A DNA stretch of 64,000 nt. It comes from a virus. The DNA is taken from positions 1 to 64,000 of IMG/VR virus record IMGVR_UViG_3300021961_000040; one strand, 5' to 3'. This document shows, one piece after another, positions 34,947-42,511 of this stretch (positions are counted from its first letter, which is position 1; the number at the start of each line of letters is the position of its first letter). A model generated the notes under the pieces. It worked only from the letters and a program-made list of their open reading frames with translations. It was not told where the DNA came from and did not search any database. Both the position numbers and the translations under genes were made by a program.

Positions 34947-35444
34947 ATGAAAATTAACTTAGATAGATTATGCAAGTTAGCAGGTGTTGAAACATCTGGA
35001 GAAAACCTTTTAAGCGAAGCTTCTAATAGAAGCATGCATGAAGATCCAACACTTTCAGGAGAGGGTGATCATCGCTTTGGTGCTGGACAGCTTTCTGAAG
35101 GCGGAGACATGGATGCCATGCACGAAGAAGACGAAGAAGACGAAGAAGACGAAGAAGACGCGGAAGACATGAACGAGATGATCGAAATTGATGAAGTCAT
35201 GCTTGTTCAAGAGATTCGCAGAGCCAAGAAGATGATGGCTGAGGCACGTGAGCGCAAATCCCAACAGCAAGAAAACTTGCAAGAAACTCAGTTAAGAAAA
35301 ATGATTTCAGAAGAAATTGCTGATGTTTTTAAAGATTTAAATCTTACGAGCGGCTGGGTTTATGGAAGCAAGAAGCCACAGAATAGACATCGTGGCGCAG
35401 TGAATACAGCTTTTCCAGGCGTAGGTTTCAAAAAGTCTAAATGA
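34947..35444 (+). CDS. Conserved phage protein with acidic tract
   Basis: 165 residues from the ATG at 34947. It starts M-K-I-N-L-D-R-L-C-K-L-A-G-V and soon has L-L-S-E-A-S-N-R-S, an L-x-E|A site. A Glu/Asp tract, a helical region and a conserved-looking tail (S-G-W-V-Y-G, then N-T-A-F-P-G-V-G-F) follow. I recall this plan from other large marine phages; function unknown. It overlaps the next gene by 4 bp. Confidence 0.55.
   Translation: MKINLDRLCKLAGVETSGENLLSEASNRSMHEDPTLSGEGDHRFGAGQLSEGGDMDAMHEEDEEDEEDEEDAEDMNEMIEIDEVMLVQEIRRAKKMMAEARERKSQQQENLQETQLRKMISEEIADVFKDLNLTSGWVYGSKKPQNRHRGAVNTAFPGVGFKKSK
35124..35159 (+). repeat. Four 9-bp tandem repeats coding E-E-D
   Basis: GAAGAAGAC repeated four times in frame within the acidic tract. 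Confidence 0.85.
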
Positions 35445-35623
35445 AGTTACACGAATCCACTATAAAAGAGCTTGTAAGAATCTTTCAGATTCACGGAGGT
35501 CATCGTGAAGAATGGAGACTTTCACATGAATTGGCAAAGTTAGACTTGACAATGTATGCTCAGAAAAATTCAGGAAAAGAAGTACTTGTTTTGACTAGTT
35601 TGCTTCAGAAAGCTTTAAAATAA
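35441..35623 (+). CDS. Unknown 60-residue protein
   Basis: Small helical protein whose ATG overlaps the previous stop. Contains I-H-G-G-H-R-E-E-W. Function unknown. Confidence 0.5.
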   Translation: MKLHESTIKELVRIFQIHGGHREEWRLSHELAKLDLTMYAQKNSGKEVLVLTSLLQKALK

Positions 35624-35675
35624 AAAATTAAAAATTTGATCTATTTTATGTTATAATCTCTAACAAGAGGTTAAA

Positions 35676-36137
35676 ATGGAATATAAAGTAGGTCAAATTT
35701 TTTATTTGGTAGGCGCAGAAACTGCTAAAGTAATTCCTTTTAGAGTTGTAGAAGAAGTTACTAGAACTACACTTGAAGGACAAGAAAAGTCATACGTTGT
35801 TGAGCTTCCTGACGCTAAAAGAACAAAAGTTGATGTTTCTAGATTAAAAGGTGACGTCTTTAAAGATCTAGATCAATTAAGAAAGCATATGCTTGATAAC
35901 GCTAGAAATGCTATTGATGGAATGATTGACGAAGCAGAACTTTTAGCAAACTCTGTGTATTATGTAAAAGAAAATATTATTAAAAAGCAGACTCTTGATC
36001 ATGATGATTCTGAAGAAAAAAATAATAAAGAAAGTGTGCAAAACATTAAAGAAGATGATAAAATAAATGTAGATATGGGTAATGGTCTTATTGCCAAGAT
36101 GAGCCTAAAAGACTTGGATAAGGTGACACAAATATGA
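35676..36137 (+). CDS. Unknown protein
   Basis: 153 residues. The N-terminal half looks like a small beta-barrel (Y-K-V-G-Q-I-F-Y-L-V, P-F-R-V-V-E-E-V) and the C-terminal half is helical and charged. It overlaps the exonuclease gene by an ATGA junction and may serve it, but nothing shows a function. Confidence 0.55.
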   Translation: MEYKVGQIFYLVGAETAKVIPFRVVEEVTRTTLEGQEKSYVVELPDAKRTKVDVSRLKGDVFKDLDQLRKHMLDNARNAIDGMIDEAELLANSVYYVKENIIKKQTLDHDDSEEKNNKESVQNIKEDDKINVDMGNGLIAKMSLKDLDKVTQI

Positions 36138-36934
36138 AAGTTCTTCTTTTAGATGGGTATAATTTAATTTATCGTTCAAAATCAGGTTTCACAAAAGGAG
36201 AATACCCGGTTGTGTATAATTTCTTTAGAGGAATTCGTCCTTTAATAGAAAAATTTGATCCGGATAAAGTCTACTTCGTCTTAGAAGGAAACCCAAAATT
36301 TAGAAAGCAATTATCTTCAGGCGATTATAAAAGTAATCGACCAAAGCAAGGAAGATCTTTCCATGAGCAAAAAGCAACAATTATTAATCTAATTAAAAAT
36401 TGCTTTCCTTTTGAAACAGTGAAACATCCAGACTTAGAATGCGACGATACAATTGCCACTTATGCTTCTCTGCATGCTAGGAAAGGACATGATGTAACTA
36501 TTGTATCTTCTGACTCTGATTTTATTCAGCTTCTTAATGTTTTTGAAGATAATTTTAGAATTTACCATCCGGTAAGAAAATCTTTTATAGAAAAGCCTGA
36601 CTATGATTATGTAACTTGGAAAGCCCTTCGAGGTGATAAAACAGATAATATTTTTGGAATTCCAGGTCTTGGAGACAAGACAGCAGATAAGATTTGTAGA
36701 AATTCAAGCCTCCTTGCCGAAACTTTAGAAAATCCAGAAAAGAGAGAAATTTTTACAAGAAATGTAAACTTAATCAGGCTTGTAGACTTTTCTAATGATC
36801 TAAGCCAAGGTGAGTCTCATATTGGATCTTCTGACTTTGAAACACTTAAAAGTGTCTTTGAAGAAATGGAATTTACCTCAATGACAAAAGAAAAAACTTG
36901 GCAAAAATATTGTAACACATTTCAAAAATTATAG
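36134..36934 (+). CDS. 5'-3' exonuclease (PIN/FEN family)
   Basis: 266 residues. Metal-binding acidic motifs are visible: L-L-D-G-Y-N at the start, D-L-E-C-D-D-T-I-A near residue 100, S-S-D-S-D-F and then G-D-K-T-D-N-I-F-G-I-P-G-L-G, the helix-3-turn motif of FEN-like nucleases. It would remove RNA primers or flaps like T4 RNase H or the PolA N-terminal domain. It fits with the DnaE, DnaQ-like and ligase genes of this window. Confidence 0.85.
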   Translation: MKVLLLDGYNLIYRSKSGFTKGEYPVVYNFFRGIRPLIEKFDPDKVYFVLEGNPKFRKQLSSGDYKSNRPKQGRSFHEQKATIINLIKNCFPFETVKHPDLECDDTIATYASLHARKGHDVTIVSSDSDFIQLLNVFEDNFRIYHPVRKSFIEKPDYDYVTWKALRGDKTDNIFGIPGLGDKTADKICRNSSLLAETLENPEKREIFTRNVNLIRLVDFSNDLSQGESHIGSSDFETLKSVFEEMEFTSMTKEKTWQKYCNTFQKL

Positions 36935-36942
36935 GAGTAAAA

Positions 36943-37128
36943 ATGTACGTAGATAATAGACTTCAAGAAATGCTTAGAGCACAAGGTATTATTGCTGAAA
37001 ACGAAGTTGTTTCTAAAGAAGGAGATCTGTACGTTGCTGTTAACGTTATCAATAATAGTCGTAGAATAGTCAACATAGATAAAACTCTCCTAGAAGGAAG
37101 AGATCAAAAACAACTTTTAAAAGGCTGA
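36943..37128 (+). CDS. Unknown 61-residue protein
   Basis: Small protein with a 'aggag' site, containing a strand-turn-strand pattern (G-D-L-Y-V-A-V-N-V-I-N-N-S). It lies between exonuclease and groEL. Function unknown; too small and unlike GroES to be a co-chaperonin. Confidence 0.5.
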   Translation: MYVDNRLQEMLRAQGIIAENEVVSKEGDLYVAVNVINNSRRIVNIDKTLLEGRDQKQLLKG

Positions 37129-37135
37129 CTTTTTA

Positions 37136-38728
37136 ATGCAAGATAAAGAGATAAAAAGAAGAATTATAAGTGGAGAAGAGTTAACTTCTGGGTTGCGCCG
37201 AGGTGTTGATAAACTAGCTAACACTGTTAAAACTACAATGGGGCCAAAAGGCAAGTTAGTTTTAATTCAAAGAGAGGGTCTTCATCCAATTGTAACAAAA
37301 GACGGTGTGACAGTTGCCAATGCTGTTAATTTAACAGATTCTGTTGAAAACTTAGGCGCAAGAGTAATTAAAGAATCAGCGGCAAGAACTGCTGACACAG
37401 CAGGTGATGGTACAACCACAGCAACTGTACTTGCACAAATAATTTTTAACAAAGGTTTGCAAATGCGATCTGCTGGATTTGAAACCGAAGGTATCAAAGC
37501 TGGAATTGAAAAAGGTGTGCAGATTGCCCTTCAAGAACTTCATTCACAAAAACGTGAAGTAGAAGATGATGAAGATCTAAGAAAAGTTGCTTTAATTTCT
37601 GCAAATGGTGAAGAAGAAGTTGCAAACTTAATTGTAAGTGCAATTAAAGCATCAGGAGTTGATGGAGAAGTTATTGTCGAAGAAGCAAAAGGTTTTAAAT
37701 CTTCTTTGACTGTTGTCGACGGATACCAGCTTGAAAGAGGATATCTTTCTCCTTATTTCATTACAGACAAAGACAAGTCTATATGTGATTTCAAAGACCC
37801 GCTTATATTGATGGTTGATAAGAGCTTTTCAACCATACATGGTCTTATGAAACCCTTAGAAAAAGCACTAGATATGAACAAGCCTATTGTAATTATTGCA
37901 AATGAAATAGACGACGAGGCGTTACAAGGTTTGGTGCTTAATAAGGTAAAAGGTTCTCTTAGAGTTGCTGCAATTAAATCACCCGGATTTGGGGCAACAA
38001 GACATGAACTTTTAAACGATTTGCAGGCAATTGTAGGCGGAAAAGTTATTGATGCATCTTTTGATATGGAAGACTTTGATGAAACAATGTTTGGCACCTC
38101 CAAGCGTGCAATAATCCAAAGAGCTTCTACTCTTTTTATGACTGAAGACAAAAAAAATAATAGAATGCTTGAAAGAATATCAGCAATAAAAGATTCACTT
38201 GAAGATCCTAGTTTGACATCAGACGAAAGAGAACTTTATACATACAGGCTTAGGCAGCTAAGTGGATCAATATCTATATTAAGAGTAGGAGCTGCAACCG
38301 AAGCTGAACTTATTGAAAGATACGACAGAGTAGATGATGCTTTGCATGCAACAAAAGCTGCATTAGCTGAAGGTATCCTTCCAGGCGGTGGCGTTGCACT
38401 AGTAAGAGCTTATACATGTATACGCAAAGAAGAAAACAAAACGGAAGATCCTTCAATAAAATCAGGACTTTTTATTGTTTCGCAGGCTTGTCAAGAGCCT
38501 TTTAGACAGATTGTTATCAATGGCGGTAAAAATCCTGACAGCTATCTAAAGAAAATACTTGAACACGAAAATAATATTGGTTTTGATTTTAGAAATGACA
38601 ATTTTGGTGACATGTTTGACTTAGGAATTGTAGATCCATTCAAAGTAACAAGATGTGCTCTAGAAAATGCTTCTTCAGCTGCAATTGCACTATTGTCAGT
38701 TGGATCAGCTATGGTAGATGAAGAATAA
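37136..38728 (+). CDS. groEL: GroEL-like chaperonin (Hsp60)
   Basis: 530 residues, close to bacterial GroEL length. The ATP site is recognisable in T-T-M-G-P-K-G, K-D-G-V-T-V-A and T-A-G-D-G-T-T-T-A-T-V, with the late motif I-L-P-G-G-G-V-A-L. The GGM-rich tail of bacterial GroEL is absent. It should form a folding ring. No GroES-like gene was found in the window, so it either uses the host co-chaperonin or works without one, as reported for some phage chaperonins. Confidence 0.92.
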   Translation: MQDKEIKRRIISGEELTSGLRRGVDKLANTVKTTMGPKGKLVLIQREGLHPIVTKDGVTVANAVNLTDSVENLGARVIKESAARTADTAGDGTTTATVLAQIIFNKGLQMRSAGFETEGIKAGIEKGVQIALQELHSQKREVEDDEDLRKVALISANGEEEVANLIVSAIKASGVDGEVIVEEAKGFKSSLTVVDGYQLERGYLSPYFITDKDKSICDFKDPLILMVDKSFSTIHGLMKPLEKALDMNKPIVIIANEIDDEALQGLVLNKVKGSLRVAAIKSPGFGATRHELLNDLQAIVGGKVIDASFDMEDFDETMFGTSKRAIIQRASTLFMTEDKKNNRMLERISAIKDSLEDPSLTSDERELYTYRLRQLSGSISILRVGAATEAELIERYDRVDDALHATKAALAEGILPGGGVALVRAYTCIRKEENKTEDPSIKSGLFIVSQACQEPFRQIVINGGKNPDSYLKKILEHENNIGFDFRNDNFGDMFDLGIVDPFKVTRCALENASSAAIALLSVGSAMVDEE

Positions 38729-38782
38729 AATTAAATCTGACATTTTATATCGATTCGAATATTTATTTGCAGGAGGATTATA

Positions 38783-39145
38783 ATGTCAGATTTAAAAGAT
38801 ATTAAAATTATGCTTGAGTCATTATATAAGCTTGAAAAAAAAGTTACATCTGTTTCTTTGACTCTTAGACTAGAGTCTGATACACATGTCCCTGACTTAA
38901 TGACAAGAATAAGAATTCTTCCTTCTGTGGCAGTTGTTGCTCAAAATGATAAAGTTGCAAGATTTATGGACGGCGATGCACAACTTTCAATTGCTATAAA
39001 ATATCTTCCTAGATCAACAGAAATTTATTCATCAGTAAAGAAACTATCTATGATGATTAAAAGACTACCTGGTGTAAAGTCAATTACAGTTGATTCTTAT
39101 GATAAAAAACGATTAACGCTAAGGGGTAATAAAATTATTTTTTAG
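38783..39145 (+). CDS. Conserved phage protein of unknown function
   Basis: 120 residues with an AGGAGG site. Beta-alpha-beta pattern: T-L-R-L-E-S-D, then T-R-I-R-I-L-P-S-V-A-V-V, then L-S-I-A-I-K-Y-L-P and R-L-P-G-V. This looks like a ferredoxin-type fold and is familiar from other large phages. A promoter begins directly at its stop. Confidence 0.55.
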   Translation: MSDLKDIKIMLESLYKLEKKVTSVSLTLRLESDTHVPDLMTRIRILPSVAVVAQNDKVARFMDGDAQLSIAIKYLPRSTEIYSSVKKLSMMIKRLPGVKSITVDSYDKKRLTLRGNKIIF

Positions 39146-39174
39146 TGTGTAAATTATTCATTAATTGATTATAA
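39146..39174 (+). promoter_or_regulatory. Promoter-like GTGTAAA-16-TATAAT
   Basis: GTGTAAA at 39146-39152, 16 nt, TATAAT at 39169-39174. It precedes the small gene and the sigma-factor operon. Confidence 0.7.
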
Positions 39175-39195
39175 TAAACTTATAGGAGGTTGAAA

Positions 39196-39381
39196 TTGAA
39201 AATTTTAAATAGCGATCAACTAATGGTCATGAATGAACATGATCTTAAGCGCCTGATTTTATCTTTGCGTTCAAGAATCAAAGAAATAGAAGAAGACAAC
39301 AAAGATGAAAACACACTCCAAGAATTGGAGACTTACTATTGCTATGTGTTCAGAGAGCTCGAGCACAGAGGCTTAATGTAA
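39196..39381 (+). CDS. Unknown 61-residue protein
   Basis: TTG start six bases after a perfect AGGAGG; the TTG at 39190 is too close to that site. Helical, charged, with L-K-R-L-I-L-S-L-R-S-R. It lies directly upstream of the sigma gene. Function unknown. Confidence 0.5.
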   Translation: MKILNSDQLMVMNEHDLKRLILSLRSRIKEIEEDNKDENTLQELETYYCYVFRELEHRGLM

Positions 39382-39451
39382 GTGTGCAATTTGCAAAAAA
39401 ATAAATAATAATAATTAAACATTAAAAACTAAACATTGTAGGAGAAAAATA

Positions 39452-40189
39452 ATGAACTCATCCCTAAGTGGGTATTTTACCCATTCTAGTAATTTTGAAT
39501 TGCTTACTAGAGAAGAAGAAGTAGATCTTGCTAAAAGAATTGAAAAAGGTGATATTCTTGCAAGAAACATGATGATTGAATCAAATCTTAGACTTGCAAT
39601 TTCTATTGCAAAAAAATATTCTAAGTATGGTAGCAATCTCGAAGATCTTATTCAAGAGTCAAATATTGGCCTTATTAAAGCAGTTGAAAAGTTTGATTGG
39701 CGAAAAGGGTTTAAGTTTTCTACTTATGCAACCTGGTGGATTAAACAATCCATAACACGTAGCCTTACCAAAGAAAGTACACAGCTAAAGGTCCCTTCTC
39801 ATACACTCGAAAATGCCAGGAAAGTATGGGCACTTCAAAAAGAATACAAAGAAAATTTTAATTGCGAACCTACCATTGAAGAAATTGCTAGTATTTTAAA
39901 TATTTCAACCAGGCATGTAGAACAAGCAATTAGAAGTAGTAAAAGTAAATTTATTATTTCTATTGATACACCCGTTAATGACGAATACGGAAGAACGCTT
40001 GGCGAAACTATTGAAGATGAAAGTCTAGAATCAATTGATTCAATTTTAGATGATCAAAAAATCAAGAAAGCAATTGTTGAATCTCTATCTTCTCTTTCAA
40101 AACGAGAAGAACTAGTTCTTCGTCTTAGATTTGGAATCGAAGATGTAAGCGAAGATGATAAAAATATTTATGAAATTGAGGAGAAATAA
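39452..40189 (+). CDS. Sigma-70 family factor lacking region 4.2
   Basis: 245 residues. Region 1.2 (L-L-T-R-E-E-E-V-D-L-A-K-R-I), region 2 (N-L-R-L-A-I-S-I-A-K-K-Y, D-L-I-Q-E-S-N-I-G-L-I-K-A-V, F-S-T-Y-A-T-W-W-I-K-Q-S-I) and region 3 (E-N-A-R-K-V-W-A-L) are all clear. Region 4.1 is present (L-S-S-L-S-K-R-E-E-L-V-L-R-L-R-F-G-I), but the protein ends about 15 residues later, so the -35-reading helix-turn-helix of region 4.2 is missing. It is the only sigma factor in the window. The next gene, three bases on, may supply the missing part. Confidence 0.9.
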   Translation: MNSSLSGYFTHSSNFELLTREEEVDLAKRIEKGDILARNMMIESNLRLAISIAKKYSKYGSNLEDLIQESNIGLIKAVEKFDWRKGFKFSTYATWWIKQSITRSLTKESTQLKVPSHTLENARKVWALQKEYKENFNCEPTIEEIASILNISTRHVEQAIRSSKSKFIISIDTPVNDEYGRTLGETIEDESLESIDSILDDQKIKKAIVESLSSLSKREELVLRLRFGIEDVSEDDKNIYEIEEK

Positions 40190-40191
40190 TT

Positions 40192-40470
40192 ATGCCGATG
40201 CCTAAAGGTCACAAGATGTCAGCTGGGTACTCTACAAGCAAAAGTCTGGGTGGCGAATCTTATCATTCTATCTCTAGCAAAATGTCAGAAATGGGTCATA
40301 AGATGAATCACTCTACAGCAAGAAATATTTTTATTAATGCTCTTAAAAAAATTGCAAAAGACATTACTTCTATATATGACGTAGATTGTGATGAAAAAGA
40401 AATTATTCGAATTGCAAAAGACCCACGCTTTCAAGATGCAATCATACAATACATGAGAGAAAATAAGTGA
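40192..40470 (+). CDS. Small HTH-like protein resembling sigma region 4.2
   Basis: 92 residues, starting two bases after the sigma stop. Residues 23-60 read Y-H-S-I-S-S-K-M-S-E-M-G-H-K-M, then N-H-S-T-A-R-N-I-F-I-N-A-L-K-K-I-A. Aligned with sigma region 4.2 (V-T-R-E-R-I-R-Q-I-E-A-K-A-L-R-K-L), the R-x-I-x-x-x-A-L-x-K core and helix spacing agree. I infer a detached -35-recognition domain working with the truncated sigma factor. It could instead be an independent DNA-binding protein. The N-terminus is Gly/Ser/His-rich. Confidence 0.55.
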   Translation: MPMPKGHKMSAGYSTSKSLGGESYHSISSKMSEMGHKMNHSTARNIFINALKKIAKDITSIYDVDCDEKEIIRIAKDPRFQDAIIQYMRENK

Positions 40471-40760
40471 AAAATAGTCTCGATCCATGCCAATTATTAG
40501 CTATGCATCATCAAACTGCGCTGTTAGAGTCTGTAGGCTGGAATGAAAAAGAATTTACAGAGCTAGTAAAGCATGTTACGAACTATTTAAATCATAAAGC
40601 TCAAAATTCAAAAGATATTAAATATAATGATATAACCTTGTTATTAGAGTCTGTTCATAATTTCTGGGGTCCTGATTCAAAAGAAGTTCTTGAGAGCATA
40701 TTTAATATAGAAAATTTCTATCTAAACCTAAATGTTCAAAGGAGTAAAGATGTCAATTAA
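40467..40760 (+). CDS. Unknown protein of the sigma operon
   Basis: 97 residues from a GTG overlapping the previous stop. All-helical, with W-N-E-K-E-F-T-E-L-V-K-H-V-T and N-F-W-G-P-D. No family recognised; the tight coupling suggests a link with the sigma factor pair. Confidence 0.5.
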   Translation: MKNSLDPCQLLAMHHQTALLESVGWNEKEFTELVKHVTNYLNHKAQNSKDIKYNDITLLLESVHNFWGPDSKEVLESIFNIENFYLNLNVQRSKDVN

Positions 40761-41106
40761 ACTAAAAGATTATCTTAAGAGAAAAAGATCTACTCTAGAA
40801 AAACTTTTAGAGTTAAAAAGAATAAAAAATTATCAACAGCTGCTTGATTATTGTAACAAAAGAGGTTGCGAGCCTATAGATGAAAAAGAGTTTAATTTAG
40901 TTATTAAAAAACCAATTTTACAAAAGCCTAGCAAAGATCTTAAAATGAAGCAGGCAAAAGAAGAATTGGTCAATGAAGAAGTCTCAAAACCCGAACCCGA
41001 ACCCGAACCCGAACCAGAAAGAAGAAAGAGAAGATCAAAAGTTTCTCGTTCAACACAGAATTCACAAGAAGAAAGGGCTTCTAATACAACCGTCGAAGAT
41101 ACATAA
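40750..41106 (+). CDS. Basic protein with PE-repeat; possible frameshifted C-terminus
   Basis: 118 residues, Lys-rich N-terminus (L-K-D-Y-L-K-R-K-R-S-T), a (Pro-Glu)5 tract and a Ser/Thr-rich end at TAA 41104. In the +1 frame, directly after the stop, a strong conserved-looking peptide follows (K-D-F-F-V-I-L-C-E-G, then S-L-E-E-W-Y-I-D-S-I) to 41179. It has no start of its own. Skipping one T at the stop would join them (V-E-D-T-K-D-F-F). Either a frameshift product or a broken gene. Confidence 0.5.
   Translation: MSIKLKDYLKRKRSTLEKLLELKRIKNYQQLLDYCNKRGCEPIDEKEFNLVIKKPILQKPSKDLKMKQAKEELVNEEVSKPEPEPEPEPERRKRRSKVSRSTQNSQEERASNTTVEDT
40990..41019 (+). repeat. Five 6-bp tandem repeats coding P-E
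   Basis: CCCGAA four times plus CCAGAA, in frame in the PE tract; slippage here changes protein length by two residues per unit. Confidence 0.85.
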
Positions 41107-41165
41107 AGATTTTTTTGTAATTCTATGTGAAGGATCTTTAGAAGAGTGGTACATAGATAGTATAG

Positions 41166-41378
41166 ATGAGCTTAAATAATTTGTATACTTTGTCTGATGT
41201 TGCTGTTTATGATGCAGAATCCGAAGAAATAATTCTACAAATTGATAGAATTACAATTTCACTTTCTTTGGAAGAGTTTGCATTCGTAATGAGTGAATTT
41301 GAGAAATCTTTAAAAGCAATGAAGGATATTGTAATGACAACAGTTCAAAGAGTTGATCATGATCAGGAGATAAACTAA
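41166..41378 (+). CDS. Unknown 70-residue protein
   Basis: ATG inside the end of the preceding frame. Acidic, strand-then-helix (I-I-L-Q-I-D-R-I-T-I-S-L, E-E-F-A-F-V-M-S-E-F). Its stop overlaps the next ATG. Function unknown. Confidence 0.5.
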   Translation: MSLNNLYTLSDVAVYDAESEEIILQIDRITISLSLEEFAFVMSEFEKSLKAMKDIVMTTVQRVDHDQEIN

Positions 41379-41791
41379 TGTCTATTAACCACCCGAAGGC
41401 GGGACCTAATTCAGTACCCGCATATCAGCTTTCTGCTGTTCCTTTTGTAACATCTTCAGCAGGCGGAGAAGTAAAAGCAAGTGCTATTGAAATATCTTTT
41501 CCTTATGTAACAAGATTTTTTGTAGTTCAGAATACTTCAGCAAACCCTATGAGAATAGGATTTACAGCCGATGGAGTAAATGCAGACATCACAGCTAATT
41601 ACATGGTCCTGTCAGGAAATGATATGACGCCAAGAATGGAAATAAGATGTAAGTCATTATTTTTTAGACGTGATGGTGCTTCAGATTGTAGTTTTAGCTT
41701 GATGGCTGGATTGTCAACAATCGAATCAAGTGAATTTCCTGTTTTAACAGGCTCTATTGGTGGAACTGTCGCTTTTGAGGGCGTTGGTTGA
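41378..41791 (+). CDS. Virion-like beta protein
   Basis: 137 residues, rich in Ser, Thr and Gly with alternating strands (R-F-F-V-V-Q-N-T-S, M-R-I-G-F-T-A-D-G-V) and a Gly-rich end. This pattern suggests a small decoration or tail protein. No firm family. Confidence 0.55.
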   Translation: MSINHPKAGPNSVPAYQLSAVPFVTSSAGGEVKASAIEISFPYVTRFFVVQNTSANPMRIGFTADGVNADITANYMVLSGNDMTPRMEIRCKSLFFRRDGASDCSFSLMAGLSTIESSEFPVLTGSIGGTVAFEGVG

Positions 41792-41792
41792 A

Positions 41793-41903
41793 ATGAAAGA
41801 AATCATGGAAGAATGGCGTTTGTTCTTAAACGTAATTTTGGTTGGAATGACGATGTTGATTTTCTTAAAAAAATTCAGTCGAAAGGTCGCAAAGAGAATT
41901 TGA
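41793..41903 (+). CDS. Possible 36-residue membrane peptide
   Basis: Short ORF with a single hydrophobic span (F-L-N-V-I-L-V-G-M-T-M-L-I-F-L) between charged ends, starting two bases after the previous stop. It overlaps another small ORF (41813) in a different frame; only one may be real. Confidence 0.35.
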   Translation: MKEIMEEWRLFLNVILVGMTMLIFLKKFSRKVAKRI

Positions 41904-41917
41904 AGAGACAAGTATGA
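41813..41917 (+). CDS. Possible 34-residue basic peptide
   Basis: Short ORF in the alternative frame, ending in an ATGA overlap with the next small gene, which supports its use. Sequence starts A-F-V-L-K-R-N-F-G-W-N-D-D. Function unknown. Confidence 0.35.
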   Translation: MAFVLKRNFGWNDDVDFLKKIQSKGRKENLKRQV

Positions 41918-42030
41918 AAAAGACAATTCCTCCTGCTGCATTTGATAGAATGATTGGTGGCTACGAAAGCCCAAGCGAAGATGAAGGTTTTGTAGACGTG
42001 CGTAATATTGAAGCTTGGTGGGCAAAGTAA
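41914..42030 (+). CDS. 38-residue peptide
   Basis: ATG overlaps the previous stop. Encodes K-K-T-I-P-P-A-A-F-D-R-M and ends I-E-A-W-W-A-K. The position between a coupled ORF and a promoter supports it; function unknown. Confidence 0.4.
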   Translation: MKKTIPPAAFDRMIGGYESPSEDEGFVDVRNIEAWWAK

Positions 42031-42032
42031 GC

Positions 42033-42061
42033 TTGTAAAAGCTTGATAAAATTATTATAAT
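42033..42061 (+). promoter_or_regulatory. Promoter-like TTGTAAA-16-TATAAT
   Basis: TTGTAAA at 42033-42039, 16 nt, TATAAT at 42056-42061, 18 nt before the nucleotidyltransferase ATG. Confidence 0.65.
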
Positions 42062-42079
42062 TCTTGCATAGGAGAAGTT

Positions 42080-42511
42080 ATGCAAAAATTGATTATTGTG
42101 TCTGGTTATTTTAATCCAATACACAAAGGTCACGTAGAGTATTTGCAGAATGCAAAATTGCAAGGAGACGTACTTTGTGTAATTGTAAACAGCGATCTTC
42201 AGAGAGCGTTAAAAGGGTCCAAGCCTTTTATGAACGAAGAAGAGCGAGTATTTATTGTTAAAAACATCAAAGGGGTTGATATAACATTTTTATCTTGCGA
42301 TCAAGATAGAACTGTTTGCAAATCTCTTAGAGAAATAGTAGCAATTTTTAAAGACAAATATGAAATCTTTTTTGCAAATGGCGGTGATCAAAACAATGAT
42401 ACTATCCCTGAAAGACCTGTCTGTGAAGAACTTGGTATTAAGTTAATTGATGGCTTGGGTGATAAAATTCAATCTTCGTCTTGGCTTTTAAAAGGAGAAG
42501 ATCATGCGTAA
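42080..42511 (+). CDS. Cytidylyltransferase-like nucleotidyltransferase
   Basis: 143 residues with Y-F-N-P-I-H-K-G-H-V-E-Y-L at the start, the H-x-G-H site of the cytidylyltransferase/adenylyltransferase family, and N-S-D later. Related enzymes activate sugar or polyol phosphates with CTP. It overlaps the phosphomannomutase gene, so the pair probably makes an activated sugar or related group. Substrate unknown. Confidence 0.75.
   Translation: MQKLIIVSGYFNPIHKGHVEYLQNAKLQGDVLCVIVNSDLQRALKGSKPFMNEEERVFIVKNIKGVDITFLSCDQDRTVCKSLREIVAIFKDKYEIFFANGGDQNNDTIPERPVCEELGIKLIDGLGDKIQSSSWLLKGEDHA

Noticed and set aside
27076-41019. Short tandem repeats as a CRISPR array
   Set aside because: All tandem repeats are in-frame codon repeats without spacers; no CRISPR-like array or cas gene was seen.
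40973-41179. Independent ORF with P-N-P-N repeats
   Set aside because: The repeat is the alternative reading of the Pro-Glu tract; only the last 25 residues look coding and are discussed as a frameshift tail.
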